Assembly: GCF_029891735.1 (NCBI RefSeq)
Contig: NZ_JANQDH010000090.1
Location: 1-64,000, forward strand
DNA length: 64,000 nt
Direction: 5' to 3'
DNA from: Chrysosporum bergii ANA360D
GTDB lineage: Bacteria; Cyanobacteriota; Cyanobacteriia; Cyanobacteriales; Nostocaceae
This document shows positions 8,985-18,290 of the stretch, one piece after another. The notes below the pieces were generated by a model that saw only the letters and a list, made by a program, of their open reading frames with translations, was not told where the DNA came from and did not search any database. The translations under genes were made by a program, and so were the position numbers. How positions within the stretch are numbered: position 1 is the first letter of the stretch; each line of letters opens with the position of its first letter.

Positions 8985-9209
8985 CTAGTCTATTACCTCA
9001 CTCCAGCCTATATATTGGGCTAGCAATGCTTCATCATCTGTTATTTCACCCATACCAGGGGGACTGAGATAAGCAGCGCCCAAGGCTTGTAGATAGTTCT
9101 CTTTGTTAAACTTCTCTTTTTCTTCTTCGCTTTCCTGGCCACCGTTAATGTAAGCAGCAACCTCAGCAGTTAGTTCCCTCAACAATTCATGATTTTCCAT
9201 GTGTATCAT
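8985..9209 (-). CDS. Small acidic peptide with internal GG motif, unknown
   Basis: 74 aa (MIHMENHELLRELTAEVAAY, then INGGQESEEEKEKFNKEN and an acidic tail ending IGWSEVID). AAAGGAG lies 9 nt before the ATG, a convincing ribosome binding site. The first 25 residues (amphipathic ELL.ELTAEVAAYINGG) look like a double-glycine leader of bacteriocin-like peptides. No transporter or maturase is adjacent, and the C-terminal part is charged rather than core-like. The function is unknown; the leader reading is speculative. Confidence 0.55.
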   Translation of the reverse strand: MIHMENHELLRELTAEVAAYINGGQESEEEKEKFNKENYLQALGAAYLSPPGMGEITDDEALLAQYIGWSEVID

Positions 9210-9263
9210 CAATTGCTACTCCTTTAGAACAACTAATTTTTATCTAGCCGACTATTTTTATTT

Positions 9264-9332
9264 TATGTTGGTATATCAAAAATGGCAAGCTATAGAAACC
9301 AAAAAAAAGCCGTGCTAGAAGGACGTAGCTTT
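9264..9332 (-). repeat. Dispersed repeat, right copy (inverted partner at 6459)
   Basis: Reverse complement of 6459-6526; the 48-bp core 9264-9311 has one mismatch. The outer part can fold AAAGC...GCTTT. Between this and cydA (to 9470) I see only AT-rich promoter-like sequence. Confidence 0.75.
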
Positions 9333-9470
9333 AATACCATTTTGTTTATTAGAGAAAAATAAAGTTTTTACTACATTTTGCCAAAATTGCCAAAAAATCA
9401 ATTATAAACGTTTGGGTTATGGGAATTAGCCTTTATCCTAAAAAGTATGGCTAACTAAGGGAGAAAATTC

Positions 9471-10916
9471 ATGGAATTTTTATCCGATTCTGTTGTTTTA
9501 TCACGGATGCAATTTGCACTCACGGCCTTATTTCATATGCTGTGGCCTGTCCTAACTACCGGGATGGGGATTTATTTAGTTATTGTTGAGGGATTATGGC
9601 TCAAAACTCGTAATCCTGATTATTATCTTCATGCTCGTTTTTGGTCAAAGTTTTATGTGCTGAACTTTGGTATTGGTGTAGCAACGGGTATACCCATGGA
9701 ATTTCAATTCGGCACAAATTGGGGACCGTTTTCTGAAGCTGTGGGCAACTTTTTTGGCAGCGTGATCGGTTTTGAGGCTTCTTGGGCATTTATGCTAGAA
9801 GCAGCATTCCTGGGTATTATGTTATTTGGCTGGGAGCGCGTCAATCCGGCTATTCACTATCTTTCCACTATTTTGGTGGCTGTTGGCGCTAACTTATCAA
9901 CTCTGTGGATTTTGACAGCTAATTCCTGGATGCAAACCCCTGCAGGCGGGGAGATGGTAAATGGTAAATTTGTTGTCAGTGATTACTTCCAGGCAATTTT
10001 AAATCCTTTTATGGTCAATAGTGTTCTGCATATGTTTTTTGCCACACTAGAGACTTCTCTGTTTGTCATTGGTGGAATTAGTGCTTGGTACATTTTGCAG
10101 CAACGCCACCAAGCTTTTTTTGCCCGGTCATTGAAAATTGCTTTAGCAGCTGCGATCGCGGTGGCTCCACTACAGATATATATTGGACATTTAAGCGGTG
10201 AGCAAGTTTATCACTATCAACCCACTAAACTAGCAGCCATGGAGGCCCAATGGGAATCCTCCCCAGCTGGACAACCTGCTGATTGGAGTTTGCTGGCCAT
10301 ACCTAATGAAAAAGCCCAAAAAAACGACTGGGAAATCAGTGTCCCCAATGCTCTGGGGTACATTTTGGAATTTAAGAAAAACCTTTCTCAACCAGTACGC
10401 GGTTTAAAAGAGTGGAAACCAGAGGACCGTCCCCACATGGTGGGTTTAATTTATTATGCTTTCCGCACCATGATCGCCATTGGTTTTTTCTTAGCTGGTT
10501 TAATGTTGTTAAGTACAATACAATGGCTACGGGGTAAGCTGGCGGCGGAAAATATCACTCAGCAAGGCTGGTTAATGGGGGCTTGGGTATTTGCTGCACC
10601 CCTGGGATATATAGCAATAGATTCTGGCTGGATAGTGCGCTGTGTAGGTAGACAACCCTGGACGCTGTACGGACAAATCCTCACTGTAGATGCTGCTTCT
10701 CACATCCCTGCTAGTAATGTTTTAGTTTCACTCAGTGGCTTTGTCATAGTTTACACTCTGTTATTTACTGCCGCTTTATACTTTGGTAGTCGGATTATTC
10801 GTCAAGGGCCAAATCTCCAGCTACCCATCCCAGGAGTAGAAATTACTAGACCGGCGGTGGAAACCACCCCTGGAGAGTTTGTTGCTGATGAACGCCCGGT
10901 AGAAGCACAACAGTAA
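9471..10916 (+). CDS. cydA: Cytochrome bd quinol oxidase subunit I (short Q-loop)
   Basis: Membrane quinol oxidase subunit carrying hemes b558, b595 and d; it reduces O2 to water without proton pumping. 481 aa with about nine membrane helices. Heme ligands appear at H22 (ALFHMLW), H187 (SVLHMFF) and M334 (FRTMIAIG). The acidic residues of GFEASWAFMLEAAF and the conserved GRQPW (393-397) are present. The quinol loop is short (KLAAMEAQW onward), the CIO/bd-II-like class that is often cyanide-tolerant. Ribosome site AAGGGAG precedes the ATG. It is followed by cydB across a 70-bp gap holding a stem-loop. Confidence 0.95.
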   Translation: MEFLSDSVVLSRMQFALTALFHMLWPVLTTGMGIYLVIVEGLWLKTRNPDYYLHARFWSKFYVLNFGIGVATGIPMEFQFGTNWGPFSEAVGNFFGSVIGFEASWAFMLEAAFLGIMLFGWERVNPAIHYLSTILVAVGANLSTLWILTANSWMQTPAGGEMVNGKFVVSDYFQAILNPFMVNSVLHMFFATLETSLFVIGGISAWYILQQRHQAFFARSLKIALAAAIAVAPLQIYIGHLSGEQVYHYQPTKLAAMEAQWESSPAGQPADWSLLAIPNEKAQKNDWEISVPNALGYILEFKKNLSQPVRGLKEWKPEDRPHMVGLIYYAFRTMIAIGFFLAGLMLLSTIQWLRGKLAAENITQQGWLMGAWVFAAPLGYIAIDSGWIVRCVGRQPWTLYGQILTVDAASHIPASNVLVSLSGFVIVYTLLFTAALYFGSRIIRQGPNLQLPIPGVEITRPAVETTPGEFVADERPVEAQQ

Positions 10917-10930
10917 GCAAAGTAAATAAA

Positions 10931-10951
10931 AGATACCCCAATTGGGTATCT
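10931..10951 (+). other. Intercistronic stem-loop between cydA and cydB
   Basis: AGATACCC-CAATT-GGGTATCT, a perfect 8-bp stem. No T tract follows, so it is more likely an mRNA-stability or processing element than a full terminator; it could set the cydA:cydB ratio. Confidence 0.6.
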
Positions 10952-10986
10952 CAGCTTCATAAATCAAGCAAAGGTTGGGAAATTAT

Positions 10987-12000
10987 ATGGAAACCCTCAA
11001 GTATTTTCTTCCCCAGGTATGGTTTGTAATTTTGGCTCTTTTCTTGTTCCTCTACGTGATGTTGGACGGGTTTGATTTAGGAGTGGGGATATTGTCTCTC
11101 ACCTCCTCCGACGAGGAACGCCGGGGAATTTTAATGACTAGTTTGAGTAACATTTGGGATGCCAATGAGACATGGTTAGTACTCATGGGTGGGGGGTTAT
11201 TTGGTGCTTTTCCCTTAGCTTATGGTACGATATTTAGCGCTTTATATATTCCCCTGCTGGTGATGGTATTTGGGTTTATTTTTCGGGGTGTAGCCTTTGA
11301 ATTTCGGGATTTATCTAACCGCAAATTTTTCTGGAATTTCGCCTTTGGTGCTGGTAGTTTTACCGCAGCACTAGGTCAAGGATTCGCTTTAGGGGCGGTG
11401 TTGAAGGGTATTAAGGTTGATCAAGCCGGACATTTTATTGGTACTACCTGGGACTGGCTGAGTATTCCTTCTGTGTTGGTGGCTTTAACATTGATTCAAG
11501 GATATGTGTTGATTGGTTCTACTTATCTGATATGGAAAACTACAGGGGAATTACAGCAGACTCATTTTAAAACTGCCAAAATTGCCGCATGGACTACTTT
11601 AATCGGGGCAATTTTCATTACTGTTACCACGCCAATAATTTATGAAAATGCCAGGGCGCGATTATTTCAACAGCCTTTAGTTTATATTTTTGCAGTAATT
11701 CCTGTGGTGGGAGTACTGTTAATTTGGCAACTGCTGAGAAGTCTCAACCGTGGAGAAGAAAGATGGCCGTTTGTATGGACAATTCTGTTATTTGTCCTCA
11801 CTTTTTTGGGTTTAGGATTAATTGTTTTCCCTTATATTATTCCCAATCAAATCACCATTTACGAAGCTGCCGCTGATCCGAGTTCGTTGGTAATTATGAT
11901 TATTTTTATCGGTTTTCTCATTCCGGTGATGTTGTTTTACAACGTTTACCAATATATTGTTTTTCGCGGTAAGGTGACTGGCGGACAGTATGGGGAGTGA
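10987..12000 (+). CDS. cydB: Cytochrome bd quinol oxidase subunit II
   Basis: Partner of CydA. About eight hydrophobic helices and the family N-terminal motif YVMLDGFDLGVGIL are present, followed by NIWDANETWLVLMGGGLFG. I chose the ATG giving METLKYFLPQVWF (337 aa). A TTG 12 nt upstream is in frame but would sit on the AAGG ribosome site. It is co-directional with cydA and probably one operon. It is convergent with the next gene, with no obvious terminator between. Confidence 0.93.
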   Translation: METLKYFLPQVWFVILALFLFLYVMLDGFDLGVGILSLTSSDEERRGILMTSLSNIWDANETWLVLMGGGLFGAFPLAYGTIFSALYIPLLVMVFGFIFRGVAFEFRDLSNRKFFWNFAFGAGSFTAALGQGFALGAVLKGIKVDQAGHFIGTTWDWLSIPSVLVALTLIQGYVLIGSTYLIWKTTGELQQTHFKTAKIAAWTTLIGAIFITVTTPIIYENARARLFQQPLVYIFAVIPVVGVLLIWQLLRSLNRGEERWPFVWTILLFVLTFLGLGLIVFPYIIPNQITIYEAAADPSSLVIMIIFIGFLIPVMLFYNVYQYIVFRGKVTGGQYGE

Positions 12001-12032
12001 TAATTTCTAGACTCAGTGTTGCTCCAAAAATA

Positions 12033-12434
12033 TTAATGTTCTTCTATGTAAGTTTCTCCAAACTCTTGGTCGGCTATGGGAATACTTTGATAGCGCACTC
12101 TGCCCTTAATTACTACTTGTTCCCCTTGTTGGAGATTGGGTTGATTAGTAATCACCCAAATTTTACCTGTGGAGTCATTAATTTGATATGCCCATTGCTT
12201 AACTAAGGGTACTTGCCTTTCTACTGTACCTTGGATGTAAACTGTAGTGGTGGAGTCTTTTTCAAACTTAATATCTCGAATCAGGGTGACATTACTACCA
12301 ATGCTCAACCTCCCGGTTTTCAGGCTTGGTGTTGTCCAATGACTGCAACTACAAAGACTCGTTACAGATAACAAAGCGATTCCCAGATGGTAAGGAATCA
12401 TAGTGCCAAGGTGAAATTTTGTGGTTGGTTGCAT
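12033..12434 (-). CDS. Exported OB-fold-like protein, probable lipoprotein
   Basis: 133 aa. A hydrophobic N-terminal segment ends in SVTSLCSCS, a plausible though imperfect lipobox. The rest is a small beta-rich domain (VTLIRDIKFEKDSTTTVYIQ, GKIWVITNQPNLQQGEQVVI) that looks like an OB-fold of the tRNA-anti/stress-induced BOF type. The function is unknown. It is transcribed alone, between cydB and folD. Confidence 0.65.
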   Translation of the reverse strand: MQPTTKFHLGTMIPYHLGIALLSVTSLCSCSHWTTPSLKTGRLSIGSNVTLIRDIKFEKDSTTTVYIQGTVERQVPLVKQWAYQINDSTGKIWVITNQPNLQQGEQVVIKGRVRYQSIPIADQEFGETYIEEH

Positions 12435-12590
12435 GAAGTCGATATGATTTACTCAAATTCTTACGTATTATATTGATATTATTGGTATTTTGGCAGAGAA
12501 AAGGACGCTACCACATCAAGCTGTCAACCCTGAGTGGTCAGTATGAATAAATGTTAACTCTGCTACGAAAAATGAAAAATTGGACTGGGG

Positions 12591-13475
12591 ATGATAATGA
12601 CAACAAAAACCGCCAAACTTCTCGATGGTAAAGCCCTAGCTGAGAAAATTCATCAAGAACTTTCGGAGATTATTAGAGAAACACAAGCAAAAATGGGGCG
12701 ATCGCCTGGTTTAGCTGTATTAATGGTGGGGGATAACCCAGCATCAGCGGCTTATGTCCGCAACAAAGAACGAGCCTGTACTAAGGTGGGAATTGCTTCT
12801 TTTGGACAGCATTTTCCTACAGCAACTAGCCAAGGGGAAATGGAAGAAGTAATAGCAGCACTCAACCAAGATGAACGGATAGACGGCATTCTTGTACAAT
12901 TACCTCTACCTAGTCACTTGGATGCTGTAGCCTTGCTGAATAAAATTGACCCAGACAAAGACGCTGATGGACTGCACCCGGTTAACTTGGGGCGGTTAGT
13001 GCGAGGAGAACTGGGTTTACGCAGTTGTACGCCTGCTGGTGTAATGCGGCTATTGCAGGAATATGAAATTTCTTTGCAGGGCAAACAAGTTGTGGTGGTG
13101 GGACGCAGTATTTTAGTAGGTAAACCCCTAGCCTTGATGCTATTAGAAGCTGATGCAACCGTGACTATTGCTCACTCGCGATCGCTAGACCTTGGTAGCA
13201 TCACCAAAAATGCTGATATGATTATTGCTGCTGTAGGTCGTCCAGGATTAATTACTGCGGAAATGATCAAACCCGGCTCCATTGTGGTAGATGTGGGGAT
13301 AAATCGTGTCACAGATGCCACTGGTCAAAGTCGCTTAGTGGGGGATGTTGATTGGCAATCAACTCTTAGTGTGGCGGAATACATCACCCCAGTTCCTGGT
13401 GGTGTTGGTCCTATGACCGTTGCTATGTTGTTGCAAAATACAGTCACCAGTTATTTGCAAAAGGTAAAGACATAG
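12591..13475 (+). CDS. folD: Bifunctional methylenetetrahydrofolate dehydrogenase/cyclohydrolase
   Basis: Cytosolic one-carbon enzyme interconverting 5,10-methylene- and 10-formyl-THF, NADP-dependent. 294 aa, typical. Signatures: [14 protein letters not shown] (active-site Tyr/Lys), [26 protein letters not shown], the Rossmann motif [12 protein letters not shown] and the C-terminal [17 protein letters not shown] 12591 is followed two codons later by a second ATG, so the start is uncertain by two residues. It lies upstream of crtE and the DUF212 gene, an order I recall from many cyanobacteria. Confidence 0.96.
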   Translation: MIMTTKTAKLLDGKALAEKIHQELSEIIRETQAKMGRSPGLAVLMVGDNPASAAYVRNKERACTKVGIASFGQHFPTATSQGEMEEVIAALNQDERIDGILVQLPLPSHLDAVALLNKIDPDKDADGLHPVNLGRLVRGELGLRSCTPAGVMRLLQEYEISLQGKQVVVVGRSILVGKPLALMLLEADATVTIAHSRSLDLGSITKNADMIIAAVGRPGLITAEMIKPGSIVVDVGINRVTDATGQSRLVGDVDWQSTLSVAEYITPVPGGVGPMTVAMLLQNTVTSYLQKVKT

Positions 13476-13576
13476 AGCGAATTTTCCACTTTTCACTGCT
13501 CATCCATGACTTTTTGAGGAACAGAGCATCTTAAAATTATGACGGATGGCACCAATAGCCAACAGCCTAAAATTAA

Positions 13577-14518
<942 letters not shown>

Positions 14519-14607
14519 GTCAATTCAGGATTGATGATTTTGGATGGCATGGAAATGTTTCCTGAAACAATAATCACTGCTCAAGTTACTAACCAAACCA
14601 AAACACC

Positions 14608-15063
14608 ATGCAGGACATAGGCCATATTTTAGATAACCGCGTGCTGCTGGTTGCTCTGGTAGCTTGTTTGATTGCCCAAGCATTAAAGCTTGTGGTTGAG
14701 CTTGTCAAACATCGTCAACTGAATGTACGTGTTTTAGTCACAACGGGAGGTATGCCCAGCGCCCATTCAGCTTTCGTTACTGCCCTGGCCGCCGGCGTAG
14801 GGCAAAGTCTTGGTTGGTCATCACCTGAGTTTGCCATGGCTGCGGTTTTTGCCATTATAGTTATGTATGATGCTGCGGGGGTCCGCCAAGCTGCGGGTAA
14901 GCAAGCGCGGATTCTCAATCAGATGATTGATGAACTATTCCATGAAAAACCAGACTTTAGTCAAGATCGTCTCAAGGAGTTATTGGGGCATACACCGGTG
15001 CAGGTGATAGTTGGGTCAGCTTTGGGCATCACCATTTATTGGTTAGCTCGGTCTGCTTACTAG
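14608..15063 (+). CDS. Divergent PAP2 family membrane protein (DUF212)
   Basis: 151 aa with about four hydrophobic segments. Family hallmarks: GGMPSAHSAFVTALAAGVG (PAP2-like SxH signature), VMYDAAGVRQAAGKQARILN and LLGHTPVQVIVGSALGI. It is probably a membrane lipid phosphatase-like protein; the substrate is unproven. It sits downstream of crtE in the same orientation, suggesting a role with isoprenoid diphosphates (inference). It ends 1 bp before the stop of the convergent gene. Confidence 0.88.
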   Translation: MQDIGHILDNRVLLVALVACLIAQALKLVVELVKHRQLNVRVLVTTGGMPSAHSAFVTALAAGVGQSLGWSSPEFAMAAVFAIIVMYDAAGVRQAAGKQARILNQMIDELFHEKPDFSQDRLKELLGHTPVQVIVGSALGITIYWLARSAY

Positions 15064-15064
15064 T

Positions 15065-15721
15065 TTATAAACGTACAGATGATCGCAGTAACATTACTTT
15101 CCTGCCATCTACTATCACAGCAAAAAAACCGCCTTCGTTGAGCTTTTGCATAGTGCGATATGCTTCTTGTTGATTGGTAGTGAAAGCTGCGAGTAAGTAA
15201 GGGCGTTGCCCGTAGGAAGCAAAACCTATTTTACCCCCTGTGACTTTTTGTATACTGCTGGCTAGTTCCGGTTTGTTAAAATAATCCACCAATACAGCAT
15301 AACCATTGCCTAATACTTGGGGGTTAAAGCTGATGGTCTCCGGTTGAGTTGGTATTTTTGTAATATTTGCTACATTTGGTTGTGTGGCAATAATGGCAGA
15401 CAACCCAACAATATTATTAATATATCTTGCCCAACGATTAGCATCTTCCATGCTCTTAAACCCGCCTATCCGCGTCACTGTATCCCTCAGATATTGGCAA
15501 GTTGTAGCTGTAATTTGACTTGGTAGGGCATTACGTAGCTGGTTCTGACTGCTTGCTGTGGGACTAACTACCAGCAAAAGATATTCCCCCGGAAGGGGCG
15601 GCTGACAAATAGGAAGGTTTTGTTGGGCGCTAACAGAACTGATGCTACCTATTAAGCCTGCTGCTGCAAGTGCTAATGCACTCAGTAAACTATTAAATTT
15701 CAGCACAAAACTGGGGTGCAT
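15065..15721 (-). CDS. Secreted protein with SPOR-like repeats
   Basis: 218 aa with a Sec signal peptide (hydrophobic run ALALAAAGLIGSIS, cleavage after VSA). Two alpha/beta segments resemble SPOR repeats: YLLLVVSPTASSQNQLRNAL followed by GGFKSMEDANRWARYIN, and YAVLVDYFNKPELASSIQKV followed by PYLLAAFTTNQQEAYRTMQK. SPOR modules bind denuded septal peptidoglycan, but this similarity is weak and the function is inferred only at that level. Conserved in cyanobacteria. Confidence 0.7.
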   Translation of the reverse strand: MHPSFVLKFNSLLSALALAAAGLIGSISSVSAQQNLPICQPPLPGEYLLLVVSPTASSQNQLRNALPSQITATTCQYLRDTVTRIGGFKSMEDANRWARYINNIVGLSAIIATQPNVANITKIPTQPETISFNPQVLGNGYAVLVDYFNKPELASSIQKVTGGKIGFASYGQRPYLLAAFTTNQQEAYRTMQKLNEGGFFAVIVDGRKVMLLRSSVRL

Positions 15722-15814
15722 AAACTAGATTTTTTCCCAAAATTTGTAAAATACCTGGTTGGTTTTTTCATTTTAGGGCATATCAAAAACCTGCCCTAAA
15801 ATTATTTTCCTTAT

Positions 15815-16144
15815 TTAAGATACTGAACTTAGAGATGCCAAGGGATCGGAAATTGTTTCAGAGGGAGCTTGAAATTCTCCTGTAATTACATACTCTAATC
15901 GCAGTTTTAGCCAGGTGATAAATTGGGCATTGGTGGAAATAATAGCAGCTGCGGGTTGAGGACACTTGGCTTTTACCTCTGCCATTTCAGGTGATTCTAA
16001 AAATGCTGGCTGCTTCACCAACCAAAAATCAATTTCTTTTTCTTGTTCATGGTAGTAACGAGTGCGTTCTTTTAGCACTTCTGCCATTGGTTCTTCTTGT
16101 ATCAAGAACTTTTGACTGGCCAAAACGTAATAATATATTTGCAT
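15815..16144 (-). CDS. ycf54: Ycf54, Mg-protoporphyrin monomethyl ester cyclase factor
   Basis: 109 aa, conserved in oxygenic phototrophs. Ycf54 associates with the oxidative cyclase (AcsF/CycI) and is needed for protochlorophyllide formation in chlorophyll synthesis. The sequence is diagnostic: MQIYYYVLASQKFLIQEEP, EIDFWLVKQPAFLESPEM, KCPQPAAAIISTN, FITWLKLRLEYVITGEF. I chose the ATG at 16144, which matches the family start; an 18-codon upstream extension in frame has no family support. A MITE lies 57 bp upstream, so the promoter has been disturbed or replaced. Confidence 0.93.
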   Translation of the reverse strand: MQIYYYVLASQKFLIQEEPMAEVLKERTRYYHEQEKEIDFWLVKQPAFLESPEMAEVKAKCPQPAAAIISTNAQFITWLKLRLEYVITGEFQAPSETISDPLASLSSVS

Positions 16145-16200
16145 TTTTCTACTTTTGCTGATTATGTGAAATACTCCTACAGTCCCCATGATACCCAAAA

Positions 16201-16377
16201 GTTTTTTGGGTTCTTCGGTACTTTTTATGGAAAACCCATTTCAAAATTATTGAAAGCCTTATTGTGTAGGCATTTCATGGAAAATATGGGCATTATGGTT
16301 TATAACCCTTGCCCCGTAAGGGTTTTGTGGCAATCAATCCTCAAACTCCATAAAATCTACGCAATAACCGTTTTTTG
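16201..16377 (+). mobile_element. MITE copy 1 with 8-bp target duplication
   Basis: A 161-bp element (16209-16369) begins GGTTCTTCGGTACTT and ends TACGCAATAACC, imperfect terminal inverted repeats of about 22 bp. It is flanked by perfect direct repeats GTTTTTTG (16201-16208 and 16370-16377). It has no coding capacity. An internal palindrome CCCTTGCCCCGTAAGGG is present. A second copy at 50872-51033 is about 80-85 percent identical by eye and has its own 8-bp duplication. 8-bp duplications and GG ends fit an ISL3-like transposase, which is inference. It lies between the SnoaL-like gene and ycf54. Confidence 0.9.
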
Positions 16378-16457
16378 GAGTATTTAGTGTGATTTATGAG
16401 ATTTGGCTTCAACTGTCACAATTCCCCTATGGGGTAGGTGAGAGGCTTCTTTTTGTG

Positions 16458-17228
16458 TTAGCTAAAAGGACAAGCACTAGTTTTTGCTTGGCCTGTTGTT
16501 GGTTTTTTGTGCCAACGCCACAAGTTTTGCCAAAAACTCCAAAAATTGGGGTGCTTTGGCTCTTGCTTACCAGTTTCTTGTTTTCCGCTTGCTGTCAGCT
16601 TTTCAAAGAACTTGGTATTGTCATAATAGTGTTCTAAGGAGAGGATTTTCAAGTCATCAGTAACACGGGCAATGGTCATACCGATAACTTCTATTGTTTC
16701 TCCTGTGGGTGCATAGTTTTTGTATGCCCCTCTAAAATGTCCCCAATGTCGCCACTTAAATGCTATGGTGGGAGGCGCTGAGAACACCTCTAGGACTTCC
16801 CAGAGAAATCCGTCAGGAAATGCTGTATGAAACAGATTTGTAGATGTTTCAAAGTTTTCTTCAGATGCTTGGTAATGTTGGGTATTGCCGATTAGGAGTT
16901 TGTAAGTTCCTGACTCAACTACATCTGATATTGTGTAGCTAATTCCCCCATTGGTAGTCATGCGGAATTTGTCGTTGACAACTGATATCCACTGCTGGGG
17001 GTTGGTTTTGAAGTTGGCTTCCACATCAAAGGTTCTGACTAAGTTTTGAACTATAGCCTCTAGGGAACCTTGGGGATGATTATGTGTGCTTTCCTTGGCA
17101 AGGTTCTGGTTAGAACGGCTATAGTCGGGAAACTTGCCATAGCGCCATTGGATATCAGTACTCTGTTCTAGTACTTTATCCCTGTGCTGTACCCAAAGAG
17201 GTAAACTGTTAGACTGTGTTGAGGTCAT
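16458..17228 (-). CDS. SnoaL/NTF2-like protein (pathogen-related protein type)
   Basis: 256 aa. The central part (about 55-210) has the look of a SnoaL-like ester-cyclase fold: IVQNLVRTFDVEANFKTNP, WISVVNDKFRMTTNGG, FKWRHWGHFRGAYKNYAPTG, ETIEVIGMTIARVTDDLKI. This pattern resembles plant pathogen-related proteins and SnoaL-like polyketide cyclases. The C-terminal 45 residues are Lys/Trp/Pro-rich and look disordered. Catalytic function is not established. It lies downstream of pdxJ on the same strand, with an 85-bp gap. Confidence 0.6.
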   Translation of the reverse strand: MTSTQSNSLPLWVQHRDKVLEQSTDIQWRYGKFPDYSRSNQNLAKESTHNHPQGSLEAIVQNLVRTFDVEANFKTNPQQWISVVNDKFRMTTNGGISYTISDVVESGTYKLLIGNTQHYQASEENFETSTNLFHTAFPDGFLWEVLEVFSAPPTIAFKWRHWGHFRGAYKNYAPTGETIEVIGMTIARVTDDLKILSLEHYYDNTKFFEKLTASGKQETGKQEPKHPNFWSFWQNLWRWHKKPTTGQAKTSACPFS

Positions 17229-17313
17229 AGAACTTTTTGCTGAAAATTGCTGTAATTCCCAATTTCTGGATTTTGCAGTTACAACCCCTCTACTGTGAAA
17301 GTCTTGCTAATGG

Positions 17314-18033
17314 CTATAGCCCCTGTATGGCTTGTTTCATTTCCCGGACTGCTCTTTCCATCCCTACTAATGCTGCTCGACTGATAATGGTATGACCAAT
17401 GTTCAGTTCTTCCATTCCCGGAAGTGCAGCCACGGGATAAACATTCCAGTATGTTAGTCCATGACCGGCGTTGACCCGCAAACCAGCTTTAATGGCCTGG
17501 TCACATCCCTGGGCTAACATGGCTAATTCTTGCCTGCGTTTTTTTTCGTCTTTAGCCCCGGCGTATTGCCCCGTGTGCAATTCAATAAATTGCGCCTTGA
17601 CCTTGACAGATGCTTCTATTTGTGCTGGTTGTGCATCTATAAATAAACTAACTGGAATATCAACGCTTTGCAATTTATCGACTATCTCACCTATTCTAGC
17701 AATTTGCCCGACAATATCTAATCCGCCTTCTGTGGTGACTTCTTCCCGCTTCTCGGGAACTAAGGTCACGTAATCAGGTTTAATATCCAGGGCGATTTGT
17801 ACCATTTCATCAGTGGCGGCCATTTCTAAGTTGAGATGCGATCGCACTGTCTGCCGTAATAATAGCACGTCTCGGTCTTGGATATGCCGCCGATCTTCCC
17901 GTAGATGCACGGTAATACCATCTGCACCGGCCAATTCTGCTAGTACCGCCGCCGCTACTGGGTCTGGTTCCACTGTCCGTCGCGCTTGGCGGATGGTGGC
18001 GATGTGGTCAATGTTAACGCCAAGTGTAGGCAC
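17314..18033 (-). CDS. pdxJ: Pyridoxine 5'-phosphate synthase
   Basis: Last step of DXP-dependent vitamin B6 synthesis, condensing aminoacetone phosphate with 1-deoxyxylulose 5-phosphate. 239 aa TIM barrel. Signatures: [88 protein letters not shown]. The start codon is GTG; the resulting [10 protein letters not shown] matches the family. One HIP1 site lies in the gene. Confidence 0.96.
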   Translation of the reverse strand: MPTLGVNIDHIATIRQARRTVEPDPVAAAVLAELAGADGITVHLREDRRHIQDRDVLLLRQTVRSHLNLEMAATDEMVQIALDIKPDYVTLVPEKREEVTTEGGLDIVGQIARIGEIVDKLQSVDIPVSLFIDAQPAQIEASVKVKAQFIELHTGQYAGAKDEKKRRQELAMLAQGCDQAIKAGLRVNAGHGLTYWNVYPVAALPGMEELNIGHTIISRAALVGMERAVREMKQAIQGL

Positions 18034-18166
18034 CCTTGTATCTCCCTCTTGATATTCCCTAAATCCTGATTTTACCGGAATTAGATGCCATTTGGGGCGA
18101 TTAAAATAATACCTACAGCCACATTACTTGTAGATATGCTTTTACAACTACAACAGATGATTATAA

Positions 18167-18265
18167 ATGATCGTCTTGTAGCGCGAGCATCCCTCGACTA
18201 TACTTCGACTACGCTCAGTGTTGAGCGTTCAGCACAAGTCCTGCTTGCTGATGACGTACCTCACT
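18167..18265 (+). repeat. Palindromic repeat, copy A, interrupted by ~49-bp insert
   Basis: The outer parts (ATCGTCTTGTA...GAGCATC and CTGCTTGCTGATGACGTACC...TCACT) align with the reverse complement of 22563-22650. They are separated here by an extra ~49 bp (about 18192-18240) carrying CTTCGACTACGCTCAGT, itself a widespread cyanobacterial repeat motif. It lies in the 257-bp gap upstream of pdxJ; no gene is seen in this gap. Confidence 0.7.
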
Positions 18266-18290
18266 TGGGGAAAGTTCACTATAATCAATT

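Noticed and set aside
16097-16637. Plus-strand frames across the MITE and the end of the SnoaL-like gene
   Set aside because: They arise from the non-coding MITE and the antisense of a real gene; no ribosome site or conserved motif.
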